Origin: Kribbella italica | GTDB lineage: Bacteria > Actinomycetota > Actinomycetes > Propionibacteriales > Kribbellaceae | DNA: 64,000 bases | Assembly (NCBI RefSeq): GCF_014205135.1 | Contig: NZ_JACHMY010000001.1 | Coordinates: 4,464,001-4,528,000 of the forward strand | Direction of reading: 5' to 3' | In this document: in pieces, positions 17,862-26,442 of the stretch | How the letters are laid out: each line of letters begins with the position of its first letter | Position numbering within the stretch: the first letter of the stretch is position 1 | Translations under genes and position numbers: made by a program | The notes under the pieces: model-generated | What the model was told of the DNA's origin: nothing | Seen by the model: only the letters and a program-made list of their open reading frames with translations | Databases searched by the model: none

Positions 17862-19844
17862 ATGGACGTTCTGCTGATCGGGCTGGTCAATCTCGTCATC
17901 TTCATGGTGATCTTCGTGCCGGTGTCGCAGCGGCTGCTCGGGGTGCGGTTCGGGCTGGGGCGGATGGCGATCGGGGCCCTGCTCACCCTGCTGATCTTCA
18001 GTCCGTTGATGAACGCCCTGGTCGGCCCGCTGCCCTGGACCGGCTCGAACGGCGCCGCCGCGGCGTACCTCGGGCTCACCGCGCTCTGCTCGATGCTGGC
18101 CGGCCTGATCTTCCTCGTCCTGTCCGAGGCCCTCGTCCCGACCGGCTCGCTCCCCCGTGTCCGCGACCTGCGCCGGGACGTCGGCGGACGGATCGCCCGC
18201 ACCCGTCGCTACCTGCAGATCCTCCGCATCGCCGTACGCCGCGGTCTCGGCCCGTACCTGCGCGGCCGTCGTCGCCCCGGCCGCGAGGACGCCGCCGGCC
18301 AGGCCGACCTGGCCCGCTCGCTGCGCCTCGCCCTCGACGAAGCCGGCGTCACGTTCGTCAAGCTCGGTCAGGTCCTCTCGACCCGCAGCGACGTGATCCC
18401 CGCGTCGGTCGCCAACGAGCTCAGCCGCCTCCAGGACCAGGTCTCCCCCGCTCCCTGGCCCGAGATCGAGCAGGCTCTCACCGAAGAGCTCGGCGCCCAT
18501 CCCCAGCAGATCTTCCAGGACTTCAGCACCGAGCCGCTCGCCGCCGCCTCCGTCGCGCAGGTCTACACAGCCCGCCTCGCAGACACCGGTACGGCGGTCG
18601 TCGTGAAGGTCCAGCGCCCGGGCATCACCGCCCTGGTCCAGCGCGACCTCGACATCGTCCGCCGCCTGGCCCGGATGCTCGAGCGCAACACCGACTGGGG
18701 CCGCTCGATGGGCGTTCGCGCGCTCGCCGAGGGGTTCGCCGACGCGATGCTGGAGGAGCTGGACTTCACCGTCGAGGCCGGCAACATGACGACCGTCGCC
18801 GCCGGCCGGGCGGTCGTCGCCAACGCCGACGTCGTCGTACCGGAGCTCTACCCACGCCTGTCCACCCACCGCGTCCTCACCATGCAGCACCTCGACGGCG
18901 TCGGCCTGGGGAACGCGGCCGCCGTACTGGCGGAGCGTGGCCAGGACGCCGCGCAGCTCGCCAAGACCCTCTTCGACTGCCTGCTGAGCCAGGTCGCGAT
19001 CGACGGGGTGTTCCACGCGGATCCGCACCCGGGCAACTTCCTGCTGCTCACCGACGGCCGGCTCGGCATGCTCGACCTCGGGTCGGTCGGCCGCCTCGAC
19101 CCGTCCACCCGCGAGGCCCTGCAGCGCTTCCTGCTCGGCGTCGACCACGGCGACCCGGTCGCCGCGACGGACGCGCTGCTCGAGATCGTCAACCGCCCCG
19201 AGGTCGTCGACGAGCAGGCCCTGGAACGCGCGGTCGGTCAGTTCATGGCCCGCCACCTCGGCGCCGGTGCCGCGCTCGGGCCGGCGATGTTCAACGACCT
19301 GTTCCGCATCATCACCGCGCACGGTCTCGGCGTTCCGCCCGAGGTGGCCGCGGTCTTCCGCGCGCTCGCGACGATCGAGGGCACCATCGCGCGGCTGTCG
19401 CCCGGTTTCGACCTGATCGCGGCGTCCCGCCGGTTCGCCGCCGCGCACGTGACCGATCGGCTCGCGCCCGACGCCTTACGCCGTACGGCGACCGAAGAAC
19501 TCGCCACCCTCCTGCCGATGCTGCGCAGGCTCCCGCGAAGGATCGACCGGATCGCCGCCGCGGCCGAGTCCGGGCGGCTCGGCCTCAACGTCCGGCTCTT
19601 CGCCGACGAACGCGACCGGCGGCACTTCACCGCGATGCTGCACCAGGCCCTGCTCGCGATCCTCGGCGCGACGGCCGGCGTGATGGCCGTCCTGCTGCTC
19701 GGTACGCCGGGCGGGCCGCGGGTCACCGACACGATGACGCTGTTCCAGCTCTTCGGCTACAACCTGCTGGTGATCTGCGCTGTCCTCGTGCTGCGCGTTC
19801 TCGTCCTGATCTTCCGTCTCCCCGACGCCCGCCGCAGCGGTTGA
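17862..19844 (+). CDS. AarF/UbiB-family kinase-like membrane protein
   Basis: A 660-aa ABC1/ADCK-type protein. Residues 1-95 hold about three N-terminal membrane helices. The kinase-like core shows KLGQ (167-170), the alanine-rich loop AAASVAQV (227-234), Lys249 and FHADPHPGN (384-392). Two helices close the C-terminus (about 595-655). UbiB-type proteins act on quinone or other isoprenoid lipids with an atypical ATPase; in a menaquinone organism the exact role is unknown. The start is ATG 17862 with AGGGTG 6 nt upstream, or GTG 17853. The sdh operon next door is separated by a strong terminator, so any link through quinone is only suggestive. Confidence 0.85.
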   Translation: MDVLLIGLVNLVIFMVIFVPVSQRLLGVRFGLGRMAIGALLTLLIFSPLMNALVGPLPWTGSNGAAAAYLGLTALCSMLAGLIFLVLSEALVPTGSLPRVRDLRRDVGGRIARTRRYLQILRIAVRRGLGPYLRGRRRPGREDAAGQADLARSLRLALDEAGVTFVKLGQVLSTRSDVIPASVANELSRLQDQVSPAPWPEIEQALTEELGAHPQQIFQDFSTEPLAAASVAQVYTARLADTGTAVVVKVQRPGITALVQRDLDIVRRLARMLERNTDWGRSMGVRALAEGFADAMLEELDFTVEAGNMTTVAAGRAVVANADVVVPELYPRLSTHRVLTMQHLDGVGLGNAAAVLAERGQDAAQLAKTLFDCLLSQVAIDGVFHADPHPGNFLLLTDGRLGMLDLGSVGRLDPSTREALQRFLLGVDHGDPVAATDALLEIVNRPEVVDEQALERAVGQFMARHLGAGAALGPAMFNDLFRIITAHGLGVPPEVAAVFRALATIEGTIARLSPGFDLIAASRRFAAAHVTDRLAPDALRRTATEELATLLPMLRRLPRRIDRIAAAAESGRLGLNVRLFADERDRRHFTAMLHQALLAILGATAGVMAVLLLGTPGGPRVTDTMTLFQLFGYNLLVICAVLVLRVLVLIFRLPDARRSG

Positions 19845-19871
19845 CCTCAAGCGCGCTTGAACCGTGAGGAT
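19841..19871 (+). promoter_or_regulatory. MerR/SoxR-like promoter-operator of the MFS gene
   Basis: TTGACC (19841-19846, possible -35) is followed by a 19-bp spacer holding most of the perfect 14-bp palindrome TCAAGCGCGCTTGA (19847-19860), then GAGGAT (19866-19871) as a weak -10. A 19-bp spacer with a dyad inside is the hallmark of MerR-family promoters, and CCTCAAG-N4-CTTGA is close to the SoxR box. Transcription would begin at or next to the ATG at 19879. It overlaps the stop codon of the previous gene. Confidence 0.5.
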
Positions 19872-19878
19872 GAAGCGC

Positions 19879-21270
19879 ATGTCTCAGGTTCACGCCGCCC
19901 CGCCCCGCCTGTTCGGCCGCGAGCACCTCGCCCTCGTGCTCGGCGTGGTCGGTCTGGTCACCCTCGCCGCGTTCGAGAACCGCGCGGTCGGTACGGCGCT
20001 GCCGACGATGGTCCGGGAGTTCGACGCGCTCGGCAGTTTCGGCCTGGCCAACGCCGCCCCCAACGCGTCGTACCTGGTGTCGCTCGCGCTCGCCGGACTG
20101 TGGGCGGACCGGCGTGGACCGGTCGCCGCGTTGCGCGCCGGAGCAATCACGTTCGCGCTGGCCCAGCTGCTGGTCGGTACGGCGCAGTCGATGCCGATGG
20201 TGATCGGCGGCCGGCTGCTGAGCGGCTTCGCCGAAGGACTGCTGGACGTCGCGCTGATGGTCCTGGTCGCCCGGGCCCTTCCCGCCGTCCTGCGGCCACG
20301 GATGTTCTCGCTGTTCGCGGCGATGTGGATCCTGCCGTCCGTGGTCGGCCCAGTGCTGACCGGCCTGGTCACCGAGCAGGTGGGCTGGCGCTGGGTGTTC
20401 CTCGGCGCGTTGCTGCTGCTGGTCCCGAGCTGGCTCTGCCTGCGCCCGGCCCTCCGTCTCACCGGCCGGCCCACGTCCGACCCCAAAGACCGGGAAGCCC
20501 TGGCCGCCCAGCGAACTTTGTTGCCTTGGGCACTCGCTGCCTCGGTCGCGCTCTTCACCCTCACCTGGGCCGGCGACCAGCTCGAGGGCCACCCGGCGGC
20601 CGCCTGGATCACGATCCCGATCAGCCTGGCGGTCCTCGCCGTCGCCGCCGTCCGCGTAATGCCGGCCGGCACCTTCACCGCCCGCCGCGGCTTCCCCGCC
20701 GTGGTCGCCGTCCGCGGCCTCGGCGGTGCCGCCTTCGCCGGCGCAGGCGCCTACCTCCCGCTCCTCCTCACCGTCCTCCACGAGTTCAGCCCGTCCAAGG
20801 CCGGCGTCACGCTGTCCATCACCGGCGTCAGCTGGGCCCTCGGCTCCTGGCTGCAAGGCCGCGACCACGGACTTCAGCGCCTCACCGTCCTCCGTGCCGG
20901 CCTGGCCCTGATGACCGTTGGCATCGCCGGTACGTCGTTGCTCGCCTGGACCGGCAACACGTGGCTCGGCCTGATCTGCTGGTCGTTCGCCGGGGTCGGC
21001 ATGGGCCTCAACTCCTCCAGCGTCTCGGTCCTCACCCTCGACCTGTCCGACGCCACCAACTCGGGCCGCAACAGCAGCAGCGCCCAGATGGCCGGCACGA
21101 TGAGCATCGCCGCGGTGTTCGCCCTCTTCGGCACGCTGCTCGCGGTCAACGCCGACCACCCCACCGGCTGGGTCTTCGGCGCCATCATCACCTCGTCCGC
21201 CGTACTGGCCCTGCTCGCGCTGCTCACCTCGGCCCGCATCCAGCCTCGAACGCCGGATTTGCTCGGGTAA
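19879..21270 (+). CDS. MFS transporter, probable drug exporter
   Basis: A 463-aa membrane protein with 12 or more helices and the MFS motif between helices 2 and 3 (LWADRRGPVAALRAG). It begins FGREHLALVLGVVGLVTLAA with an ENRAVGTALPTM segment typical of DHA-type multidrug exporters. It probably exports small hydrophobic compounds by proton antiport. The start is taken as ATG 19879 (GAGG 9 nt upstream, or a leaderless message); ATG 19870 is possible. A TetR gene follows 14 bp later, which fits a regulated exporter. Confidence 0.84.
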   Translation: MSQVHAAPPRLFGREHLALVLGVVGLVTLAAFENRAVGTALPTMVREFDALGSFGLANAAPNASYLVSLALAGLWADRRGPVAALRAGAITFALAQLLVGTAQSMPMVIGGRLLSGFAEGLLDVALMVLVARALPAVLRPRMFSLFAAMWILPSVVGPVLTGLVTEQVGWRWVFLGALLLLVPSWLCLRPALRLTGRPTSDPKDREALAAQRTLLPWALAASVALFTLTWAGDQLEGHPAAAWITIPISLAVLAVAAVRVMPAGTFTARRGFPAVVAVRGLGGAAFAGAGAYLPLLLTVLHEFSPSKAGVTLSITGVSWALGSWLQGRDHGLQRLTVLRAGLALMTVGIAGTSLLAWTGNTWLGLICWSFAGVGMGLNSSSVSVLTLDLSDATNSGRNSSSAQMAGTMSIAAVFALFGTLLAVNADHPTGWVFGAIITSSAVLALLALLTSARIQPRTPDLLG

Positions 21271-21295
21271 GCTAATATTTGCTCATGCGAGCAAA
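21258..21295 (+). promoter_or_regulatory. Operator and leaderless promoter of the TetR gene
   Basis: TTTGCTC (21278-21284), ATGC, then GAGCAAA (21289-21295) form an 18-bp inverted repeat that covers the TetR start codon (ATG 21285). A further direct copy of TTTGCTC is at 21258-21264, exactly 20 bp (two helical turns) upstream. TAATAT (21273-21278) sits 6 nt before the ATG, the spacing of a -10 box for a leaderless mRNA. This looks like an autorepression site. Confidence 0.6.
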
Positions 21296-21863
21296 ACGAA
21301 GCCTGACCGAGCAGGCCCGCCGGGCCCAGATCGTCGCGGCGGCGATCGAGGTGATCGCCCGCGACGGCGCCGCCCAGGCGTCGTTCAAGGTGATCGCGCA
21401 GGAGGCCGGCCTGAGCAGCACCGGGCTGATCTCGTACCACTTCGCCGGCAAGCAGGAGCTGGTCGAGGAGGTCGGCCGGGAGATCCTCGCCCGGTTCGGC
21501 GAGTTCGTGCTCGCGCGGACCGAGGGCATCGAGGAGCCGGCCGCCGTGCTGCGCGGGTTCGTGGAGGCCAACCTCGAGTTCCTCCGCACCCATCGCAGCC
21601 ACGCGTCCACGCTGGTCCGGATCAAGCAGGAGCTCGCGCCGGTCGCGCTGGCCCGCGCCGACCAGACGCAGCTCGCCGACGTCCTGCGCGACGGTCAGCG
21701 GTCGGGCGTGATGCGCGACTTCGACGCGCATCTGGTCGCCGTCTCCATCCTGTCGATCCGCGACGGCCTGATCCGTCAGCTCGACCTCGAACCGGACCTC
21801 GACCTGACCGCCGCAGCCCGCGAGTTCACCACGCTCGTCGACCTCGCCACCCGGAAGGCCTGA
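21285..21863 (+). CDS. TetR-family transcriptional regulator
   Basis: A 192-aa protein with an N-terminal TetR HTH (IVAAAIEVIARDGAAQASFK, then VIAQEAGLSSTGLISYHFAG), followed by a helical ligand-binding domain. It starts at ATG 21285 and not the upstream TTG, because a -10-like TAATAT lies 6 nt before it. The start is covered by a palindrome, so the protein probably represses itself. It is preceded by an MFS exporter and followed 3 nt later by a carboxylesterase, both likely parts of its regulon. The inducer is unknown. Confidence 0.87.
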   Translation: MRAKRSLTEQARRAQIVAAAIEVIARDGAAQASFKVIAQEAGLSSTGLISYHFAGKQELVEEVGREILARFGEFVLARTEGIEEPAAVLRGFVEANLEFLRTHRSHASTLVRIKQELAPVALARADQTQLADVLRDGQRSGVMRDFDAHLVAVSILSIRDGLIRQLDLEPDLDLTAAAREFTTLVDLATRKA

Positions 21864-21866
21864 CCG

Positions 21867-23471
21867 ATGACCCGACGCGCCGCCCTACTCGTCCCCCTCG
21901 TCCTCACCCTCGCGCTCGTTGCTGGTTGCAACGAAAAGTCCGCGCCGAAGGCCGCTGAACCGCCAGGCCCGGTCGTGCGCACCGACACCGGCGCGGTCAG
22001 CGGCACGGTCCTGAAGGACCGCCGCGTCTTCCAGGGCATCCCGTACGCCGCACCGCCCGTCGGCCCGCTGCGCTGGAAGCCACCGGCTCCCGCACAGCCG
22101 TGGACCGGCGTCCGCCCAGCGACGAAGCCCGGCAACCGCTGCCCTCAGACCAAGAACGCGATCGCCGACCTCGGCAGCACCACCGAGGACTGCCTGGTCC
22201 TCAACGTCACGACGCCGAGGACGGCCGGTCCCGAGCAGCGCAAACCGGTGATGGTCTGGATCCACGGCGACGGCGCGATCGGCTCCGGCGACCAGTTCGA
22301 CCCCGAGCGGCTCGTGGTCGACGGCGACGTGGTCGTGGTGACCTTCAACTTCCGGCTCGGGGTCTTCGGCGGCTTCGGCCTGCCCGAGATGCCGGGCTCC
22401 GGCACGATCGGCCTGCAGGACCAGCGCGCCGCGCTCGAGTGGGTGCAGCGCAACGCGGCCGCGTTCGGCGGCGACCCGGGCAACGTGACGCTGTTCGGTG
22501 TCTCGTACGGCGCGACGTCGACCGGTGCGCACCTGCTCGCGGAGAAGTCGCGTGGGCTCTTCCACCGGGCGATCCTGCAGAGCGCGTTCACCGTGATGGA
22601 CATGCCCGCCGGCTCGACGTACCCGGGCATCCCGGCCCTGCCCTGGTACGGCTGGACGACGACCAAGGACGCACAGACGCAGGGCCAGGTGGTCGCGAAC
22701 CAGCTCGGCTGCAAGGACCCGGCGACCGCGCTCGACTGCCTGCGCAAGGTGCCGGTGGCCAAGCTGCTCGCCGTACCGCAGGTGATGAACATCTTCCAGC
22801 CGTACGCCCTCGGCAACGACGAGCTGCCGCCGGATCCGGTCCGCGCGCTGGAGGCCCGGCAGTTCGCCGACGTCCCGGTGATCGCGGGGACGACGCGGGA
22901 CGAGCACACGACCTTCGTCGCGTTCTTCCGAGAGCTCGCGGGCAGCCCGGTGACGAAGGCCAACTACCCGGAACTGCTGCGGACGGCGTTCGGGCCGGCC
23001 GCGACCAGGATCGCGGCGCAGTACCCGCTGTCGGCGTACAAGACTCCGGCGCTGGCCTGGGCCTCGGTGCTCACCGACCGGCTCTGGGCGAAGGCCCAGC
23101 TCCGGCAGAACCAGTTGCTCTCGGCAAAGAATCCGCTGTGGTTCTACGAGTTCGCCGACCGCGACGCACCGCTGGACATCCCGTTCCCACCCGGTTTCGA
23201 CCCGGGCGCGTGGCACGCCGGTGACGTCGGCTACGTGTTCCGTACGGCGGGCGAGAACAAGACGATGACCAAGCCGCAGATCGCCTTGTCCGAGAAGATC
23301 ATCGGCTACTGGTCGGCGTTCGCCCACCACGGCGACCCGAACCGCGACGGCCTCCCGTCGTGGCCGAAGTTCACCGGCCCGGCCACCGTCCAGTCCCTGG
23401 CCCCTGACGCGATCGCGCCGGTCGACTACGAGCGGGAGCACCAGCTGAAGTTCTGGGCGTCGGTCGGCTGA
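21867..23471 (+). CDS. Type-B carboxylesterase lipoprotein
   Basis: A 534-aa alpha/beta-hydrolase of the carboxylesterase type B (pnb-esterase) family. It has a lipobox LVAGC with Cys21, so it should be exported and lipid-anchored. Family motifs are RVFQGIPYAAPPVGPLRWKP, EDCLVLNV, WIHGDG (oxyanion site) and FGVSYGAT with the nucleophile Ser213. The acid is probably the Glu in TRDEHTTF and the base the first His in AFAHHGDPN. The usual nucleophile motif is GESAG; here it is GVSYG, and the usual HGGG is HGDG, so substrate preference may differ. It is only 3 nt from tetR, so co-transcribed. Confidence 0.86.
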   Translation: MTRRAALLVPLVLTLALVAGCNEKSAPKAAEPPGPVVRTDTGAVSGTVLKDRRVFQGIPYAAPPVGPLRWKPPAPAQPWTGVRPATKPGNRCPQTKNAIADLGSTTEDCLVLNVTTPRTAGPEQRKPVMVWIHGDGAIGSGDQFDPERLVVDGDVVVVTFNFRLGVFGGFGLPEMPGSGTIGLQDQRAALEWVQRNAAAFGGDPGNVTLFGVSYGATSTGAHLLAEKSRGLFHRAILQSAFTVMDMPAGSTYPGIPALPWYGWTTTKDAQTQGQVVANQLGCKDPATALDCLRKVPVAKLLAVPQVMNIFQPYALGNDELPPDPVRALEARQFADVPVIAGTTRDEHTTFVAFFRELAGSPVTKANYPELLRTAFGPAATRIAAQYPLSAYKTPALAWASVLTDRLWAKAQLRQNQLLSAKNPLWFYEFADRDAPLDIPFPPGFDPGAWHAGDVGYVFRTAGENKTMTKPQIALSEKIIGYWSAFAHHGDPNRDGLPSWPKFTGPATVQSLAPDAIAPVDYEREHQLKFWASVG

Positions 23472-23495
23472 GCGCGATGCCCTAGAGTGTGCGCC

Positions 23496-23783
23496 ATGGC
23501 TGAGCTGCTGACGGATGACCAGATCGACGCGGCGATCCGCGACCACCTCCCGGAGTGGAAGGTGGCCGACAACGCCCTGGTCCGCAGCGTCAAGAAGGAC
23601 TCCTTCCTGGACGGGATCCGGCTGGTCGCGACGGTCGCGCAGCTGGCCGAGTCGATGAACCACCACCCGGACATCGACATCCGCTACACCACGATCACCT
23701 TCCGCGTCTCCAGCCACGACGCCGGCGGGATCACCGACGACGACCTGGTGCTGGCCCGGCACATCGACACCGCCGCGGGCTGA
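23496..23783 (+). CDS. phhB: Pterin-4a-carbinolamine dehydratase-like protein
   Basis: A 95-aa protein of the PCD/DCoH family. The active-site segment is LAESMNHHPDIDIRYTTITF, with the paired histidines and HPD that dehydrate 4a-hydroxytetrahydrobiopterin. In bacteria this recycles the pterin used by phenylalanine hydroxylase, or acts in folate and molybdopterin contexts. No hydroxylase is nearby, so the partner is unknown. It starts at ATG 23496. Confidence 0.85.
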   Translation: MAELLTDDQIDAAIRDHLPEWKVADNALVRSVKKDSFLDGIRLVATVAQLAESMNHHPDIDIRYTTITFRVSSHDAGGITDDDLVLARHIDTAAG

Positions 23784-23867
23784 CGCACCCGAAAGCGTCA
23801 TGCGGAAGTTGCTTACCTGTTAACTAGATCAGGCGAAAGTTTCCTCCCGATCGCGTTGGGTCCAGGC

Positions 23868-25142
23868 ATGACTTCTTCCGTACGACGACCGCGCGCCGCC
23901 GTGGCCGGTGCCGTGCTGCTGGCCGCGATCGCCGGTCTCAGCCTCGCCCCGGCCGCCGCCGGCGCCGCCGGCAGCCTCACCCTGCCGCTGGGCGACCAGG
24001 ACCTCACCGAGACCCGCAGCGCCCAGACGCTGACCGACGGCGTCACCCTGACCAGCATCGTGCGCGGCACCGAGCCGGCGCCGGCTGACCAGATCAACAC
24101 CACCACCCGCGGCCCGTGGTCGATCAAGGTGCTGACGATCGACCCGAAGAAGGCCAAGGGCTACGTCAAGGCGACGTACGGGCCGGACCTGGCCCGGACC
24201 GAGAAGACCACCGCGCTGGTCACCGGCGCCGGTGCGCTCGCGGGCGTGAACGCGTCGTTCTTCACCTTCACCGCCAGCCAGCTGTACCCGGGCGAGCAGG
24301 TCGGTCTCGGCCTGTTCGGCGGCAAGCTGCTGAGCGAGCCGCTGGCCGACCCGGCCGAGACGAACTTCGTGATCGACGCCAAGACCAGCAAGGCGCTGAT
24401 CGGTCACCTGAGCTGGACCGGCACCGTGACGAACAAGAAGACCAAGGCCAAGCTGCCGCTCGAGTTCGTCAACCACCCGCCGGTGGTCCCCGCCGCCTGC
24501 GCGACGCTGACCGCGCAGACCGACTGCGCCGTGCCCGGTGACGTCTCGCTGTTCACGCCCGAGTTCGCCGCCGCGACGCCGGCCGGAGCCGGGATCGAGG
24601 TCGTGCTCGACCAGCGCGGCTGCGTCGTACGGACCGCCACCACGCGCGGTACGGCGCTGGGCGCCGGCCAGACCTCGATCCAGGCCACCGGTCAAGACAC
24701 GATCAACCTGTTCCAGACGCTCGCCGGCGGGTGCGTCACCACGGCGCTGGCCGTGAAGGACGAGAACGGCAAGAAGGTCGCGCTCAAGGACAGCCTGTAC
24801 GGCGTGACCGGGCGCGGCCTGCTCGTCCGGGCCGGCAAGGTCGTCGAGCAGCCGACCGGCGGCAGCTTCAACGACCGCAACCCGCGGACGCTGGCCGGCA
24901 CCACCAAGGACGGCAAGATCGTCTTCGTCACCGTCGACGGCCGCCAGACCACCAGCGTCGGCACCACGATGACCGAGTCCGCCGCGCTCGCCAAGGCCCT
25001 CGGCCTGCGCGACGCGATGAACCTCGACGGCGGCGGCTCCACCTCGATGGCCGTCAACGGCGCCCTCGTCAACCACCCCGGCGGCGCCGAACGCGCCGTC
25101 GGCGACGCACTGGTCTACATCGACTCCAAGTACCAGGGCTGA
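23868..25142 (+). CDS. Secreted phosphodiester glycosidase (NAGPA domain)
   Basis: A 424-aa protein with a signal peptide (RRPRAAVAGAVLLAAIAGLS, cleavage probably after AGA around residue 35). The C-terminal half has the NAGPA hallmarks NPRTLAGTTKDGKIVFVTVD and AMNLDGGGSTSM. This family removes sugar from phosphodiester-linked glycans; bacterial members are thought to work on cell-wall or extracellular phosphodiesters. Four Cys in the mature part may form disulfides. It is transcribed alone and convergent with the VOC gene, with a hairpin between them. Confidence 0.82.
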   Translation: MTSSVRRPRAAVAGAVLLAAIAGLSLAPAAAGAAGSLTLPLGDQDLTETRSAQTLTDGVTLTSIVRGTEPAPADQINTTTRGPWSIKVLTIDPKKAKGYVKATYGPDLARTEKTTALVTGAGALAGVNASFFTFTASQLYPGEQVGLGLFGGKLLSEPLADPAETNFVIDAKTSKALIGHLSWTGTVTNKKTKAKLPLEFVNHPPVVPAACATLTAQTDCAVPGDVSLFTPEFAAATPAGAGIEVVLDQRGCVVRTATTRGTALGAGQTSIQATGQDTINLFQTLAGGCVTTALAVKDENGKKVALKDSLYGVTGRGLLVRAGKVVEQPTGGSFNDRNPRTLAGTTKDGKIVFVTVDGRQTTSVGTTMTESAALAKALGLRDAMNLDGGGSTSMAVNGALVNHPGGAERAVGDALVYIDSKYQG

Positions 25143-25148
25143 CCCGCG

Positions 25149-25191
25149 GCTCGGCTTGCGCCACCCTCACCCAGGTTGGCGCAAGCCGAGC
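25149..25191. terminator. Bidirectional hairpin between convergent genes
   Basis: A perfect 15-bp stem, GCTCGGCTTGCGCCA (25149-25163) paired with TGGCGCAAGCCGAGC (25177-25191), loop of 13 nt. It lies just after the glycosidase stop and overlaps the last codons of the convergent VOC gene. Confidence 0.72.
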
Positions 25192-25517
25192 AGCACGCCT
25201 TCGGGGTCGCGGACATAGGCAACCCATCCCTGACCGGGGATCTCCTGCGGCTCCCCCACCACCGAGCCGCCGGCCGCGACCACCGCCGTACGGCTGGCCT
25301 CCAGATCGTCGACCCGCAACCACACGATCGCCGCCTGCGCCTGGTGATCCCGGCTCATGATCGCCGCGTCGATCCCGTCCCCTTCGCCGGTCGCCGCCAG
25401 CAGGTAGCCGTCGGCGAAAGGCGATGCCTCGCTCTGCCACCCGAAGGCGGCGCAGTAGAACTCCGCCGCCCGGCGAGGATCGGCCGAGGTCAGCTCCACA
25501 TGAATGATCCGTCCCAT
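25167..25517 (-). CDS. VOC-family (glyoxalase-like) protein
   Basis: A 116-aa single VOC domain: MGRIIHVELTSADPRRAAEF, YCAAFGW, and the C-terminal VAYVRDPEGVLLGL with the metal-site type glutamate in DPEG. Members include glyoxalase I, dioxygenases and antibiotic-binding proteins, so the reaction cannot be named. It starts at ATG 25517, 4 nt after the AraC-type gene upstream, with which it forms an operon. Confidence 0.8.
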   Translation of the reverse strand: MGRIIHVELTSADPRRAAEFYCAAFGWQSEASPFADGYLLAATGEGDGIDAAIMSRDHQAQAAIVWLRVDDLEASRTAVVAAGGSVVGEPQEIPGQGWVAYVRDPEGVLLGLRQPG

Positions 25518-25521
25518 GCGG

Positions 25522-26352
25522 TCAGCGTGCCTGCTCCCCGCCCGGCGGGTCTTGGACGGAACTCTCATGCATCAGCGCCGCGATCCCGTGGCTCATCCGC
25601 CGGAACGACGAAGCGCTGACCCCCGTGTACCGCTTGAAGTCCCGCGCGGCGTGCGCCTGGTCGTAGTACCCGTGCAACGCGGCCAGCACCGCGGCGCCGT
25701 CGGCCGGCCCGTCGAGCAGCCCACCGGTGAAGTGGAAGAACCGGACGATCTCCCCGAACTGCTTCGGCCCGACCCCGACCAGGTCGCGGAACCGCCGGTG
25801 CAGCGTGCTGTACGGGACGTCGAGCGCCCGCGAGAGCGTCGCGACCGGCAGCGTTCCGCGGGAGTCCTCGATCAAACGCACGGCGCGCTCGGCCACGACG
25901 AAGTCGACCGGCCGGAGGCGAGGAGCCAACCAGTCCGCCAGCGTCGCGGCGCGCGCCTGACCGAACTCGACCTCCCGCAGCCGTTCCGCGAGCCGCTCGG
26001 TCGCGCCGTCTCCCGCCCATGCGTCGATCGGTAGCACCTGGTCGACAAGCTGCTGCGAGGTCAGCGCGGCGATGCCCCACGGCCTCAGCTCGACGCCGAC
26101 GTAGCTCGACGGACCCGACTGGCTGAGGACGTGCGGTCTCGTCATCACGCCGAACAGCGAGCCGTCGTTGAGCCACGTGCTGCCGGTCACCGGGTCGTGC
26201 CGGTGGCCCGGAGTGCCCAGCGCGATCGCCAGCGCGGGACGTCCATTGGGGATCAGGATCTGGTCCGCCACTCCCTCGCCCTCGACCATCCAGTAGTGCT
26301 CGACCACGTCGTGCTGCTCGGGCGGTGGCGGGAAACGCAGGTAGGCGACCAC
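25522..26352 (-). CDS. AraC-family transcriptional regulator
   Basis: A 276-aa protein with an N-terminal DUF6597-like sensing region (YLRFPPPPEQHDVVEHYWMV) and a C-terminal AraC HTH pair (GTLPVATLSRALDVPYSTLH, RRFRDLVGVGPKQFGEIVRF). It starts at GTG 26352 with GGGG just upstream; a long open frame above it is antisense to the next gene and is ignored. It is co-transcribed with the VOC gene, which it may control. Confidence 0.8.
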   Translation of the reverse strand: MVAYLRFPPPPEQHDVVEHYWMVEGEGVADQILIPNGRPALAIALGTPGHRHDPVTGSTWLNDGSLFGVMTRPHVLSQSGPSSYVGVELRPWGIAALTSQQLVDQVLPIDAWAGDGATERLAERLREVEFGQARAATLADWLAPRLRPVDFVVAERAVRLIEDSRGTLPVATLSRALDVPYSTLHRRFRDLVGVGPKQFGEIVRFFHFTGGLLDGPADGAAVLAALHGYYDQAHAARDFKRYTGVSASSFRRMSHGIAALMHESSVQDPPGGEQAR

Positions 26353-26442
26353 GGCCCCACGATATGACCGGTTCCCGTCATGTCGTAGGTCTGCCAGAGT
26401 CAGCACTGGCCCGTACGGCGTGCCGCCCGTAGATCTTGACGC

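Noticed and set aside
16668..19448. 926-aa minus-strand open frame across sdhA, sdhB and the AarF gene
   Set aside because: It spans three unrelated real genes and a terminator, has no recognisable motif, and its codon pattern follows the opposite strand.
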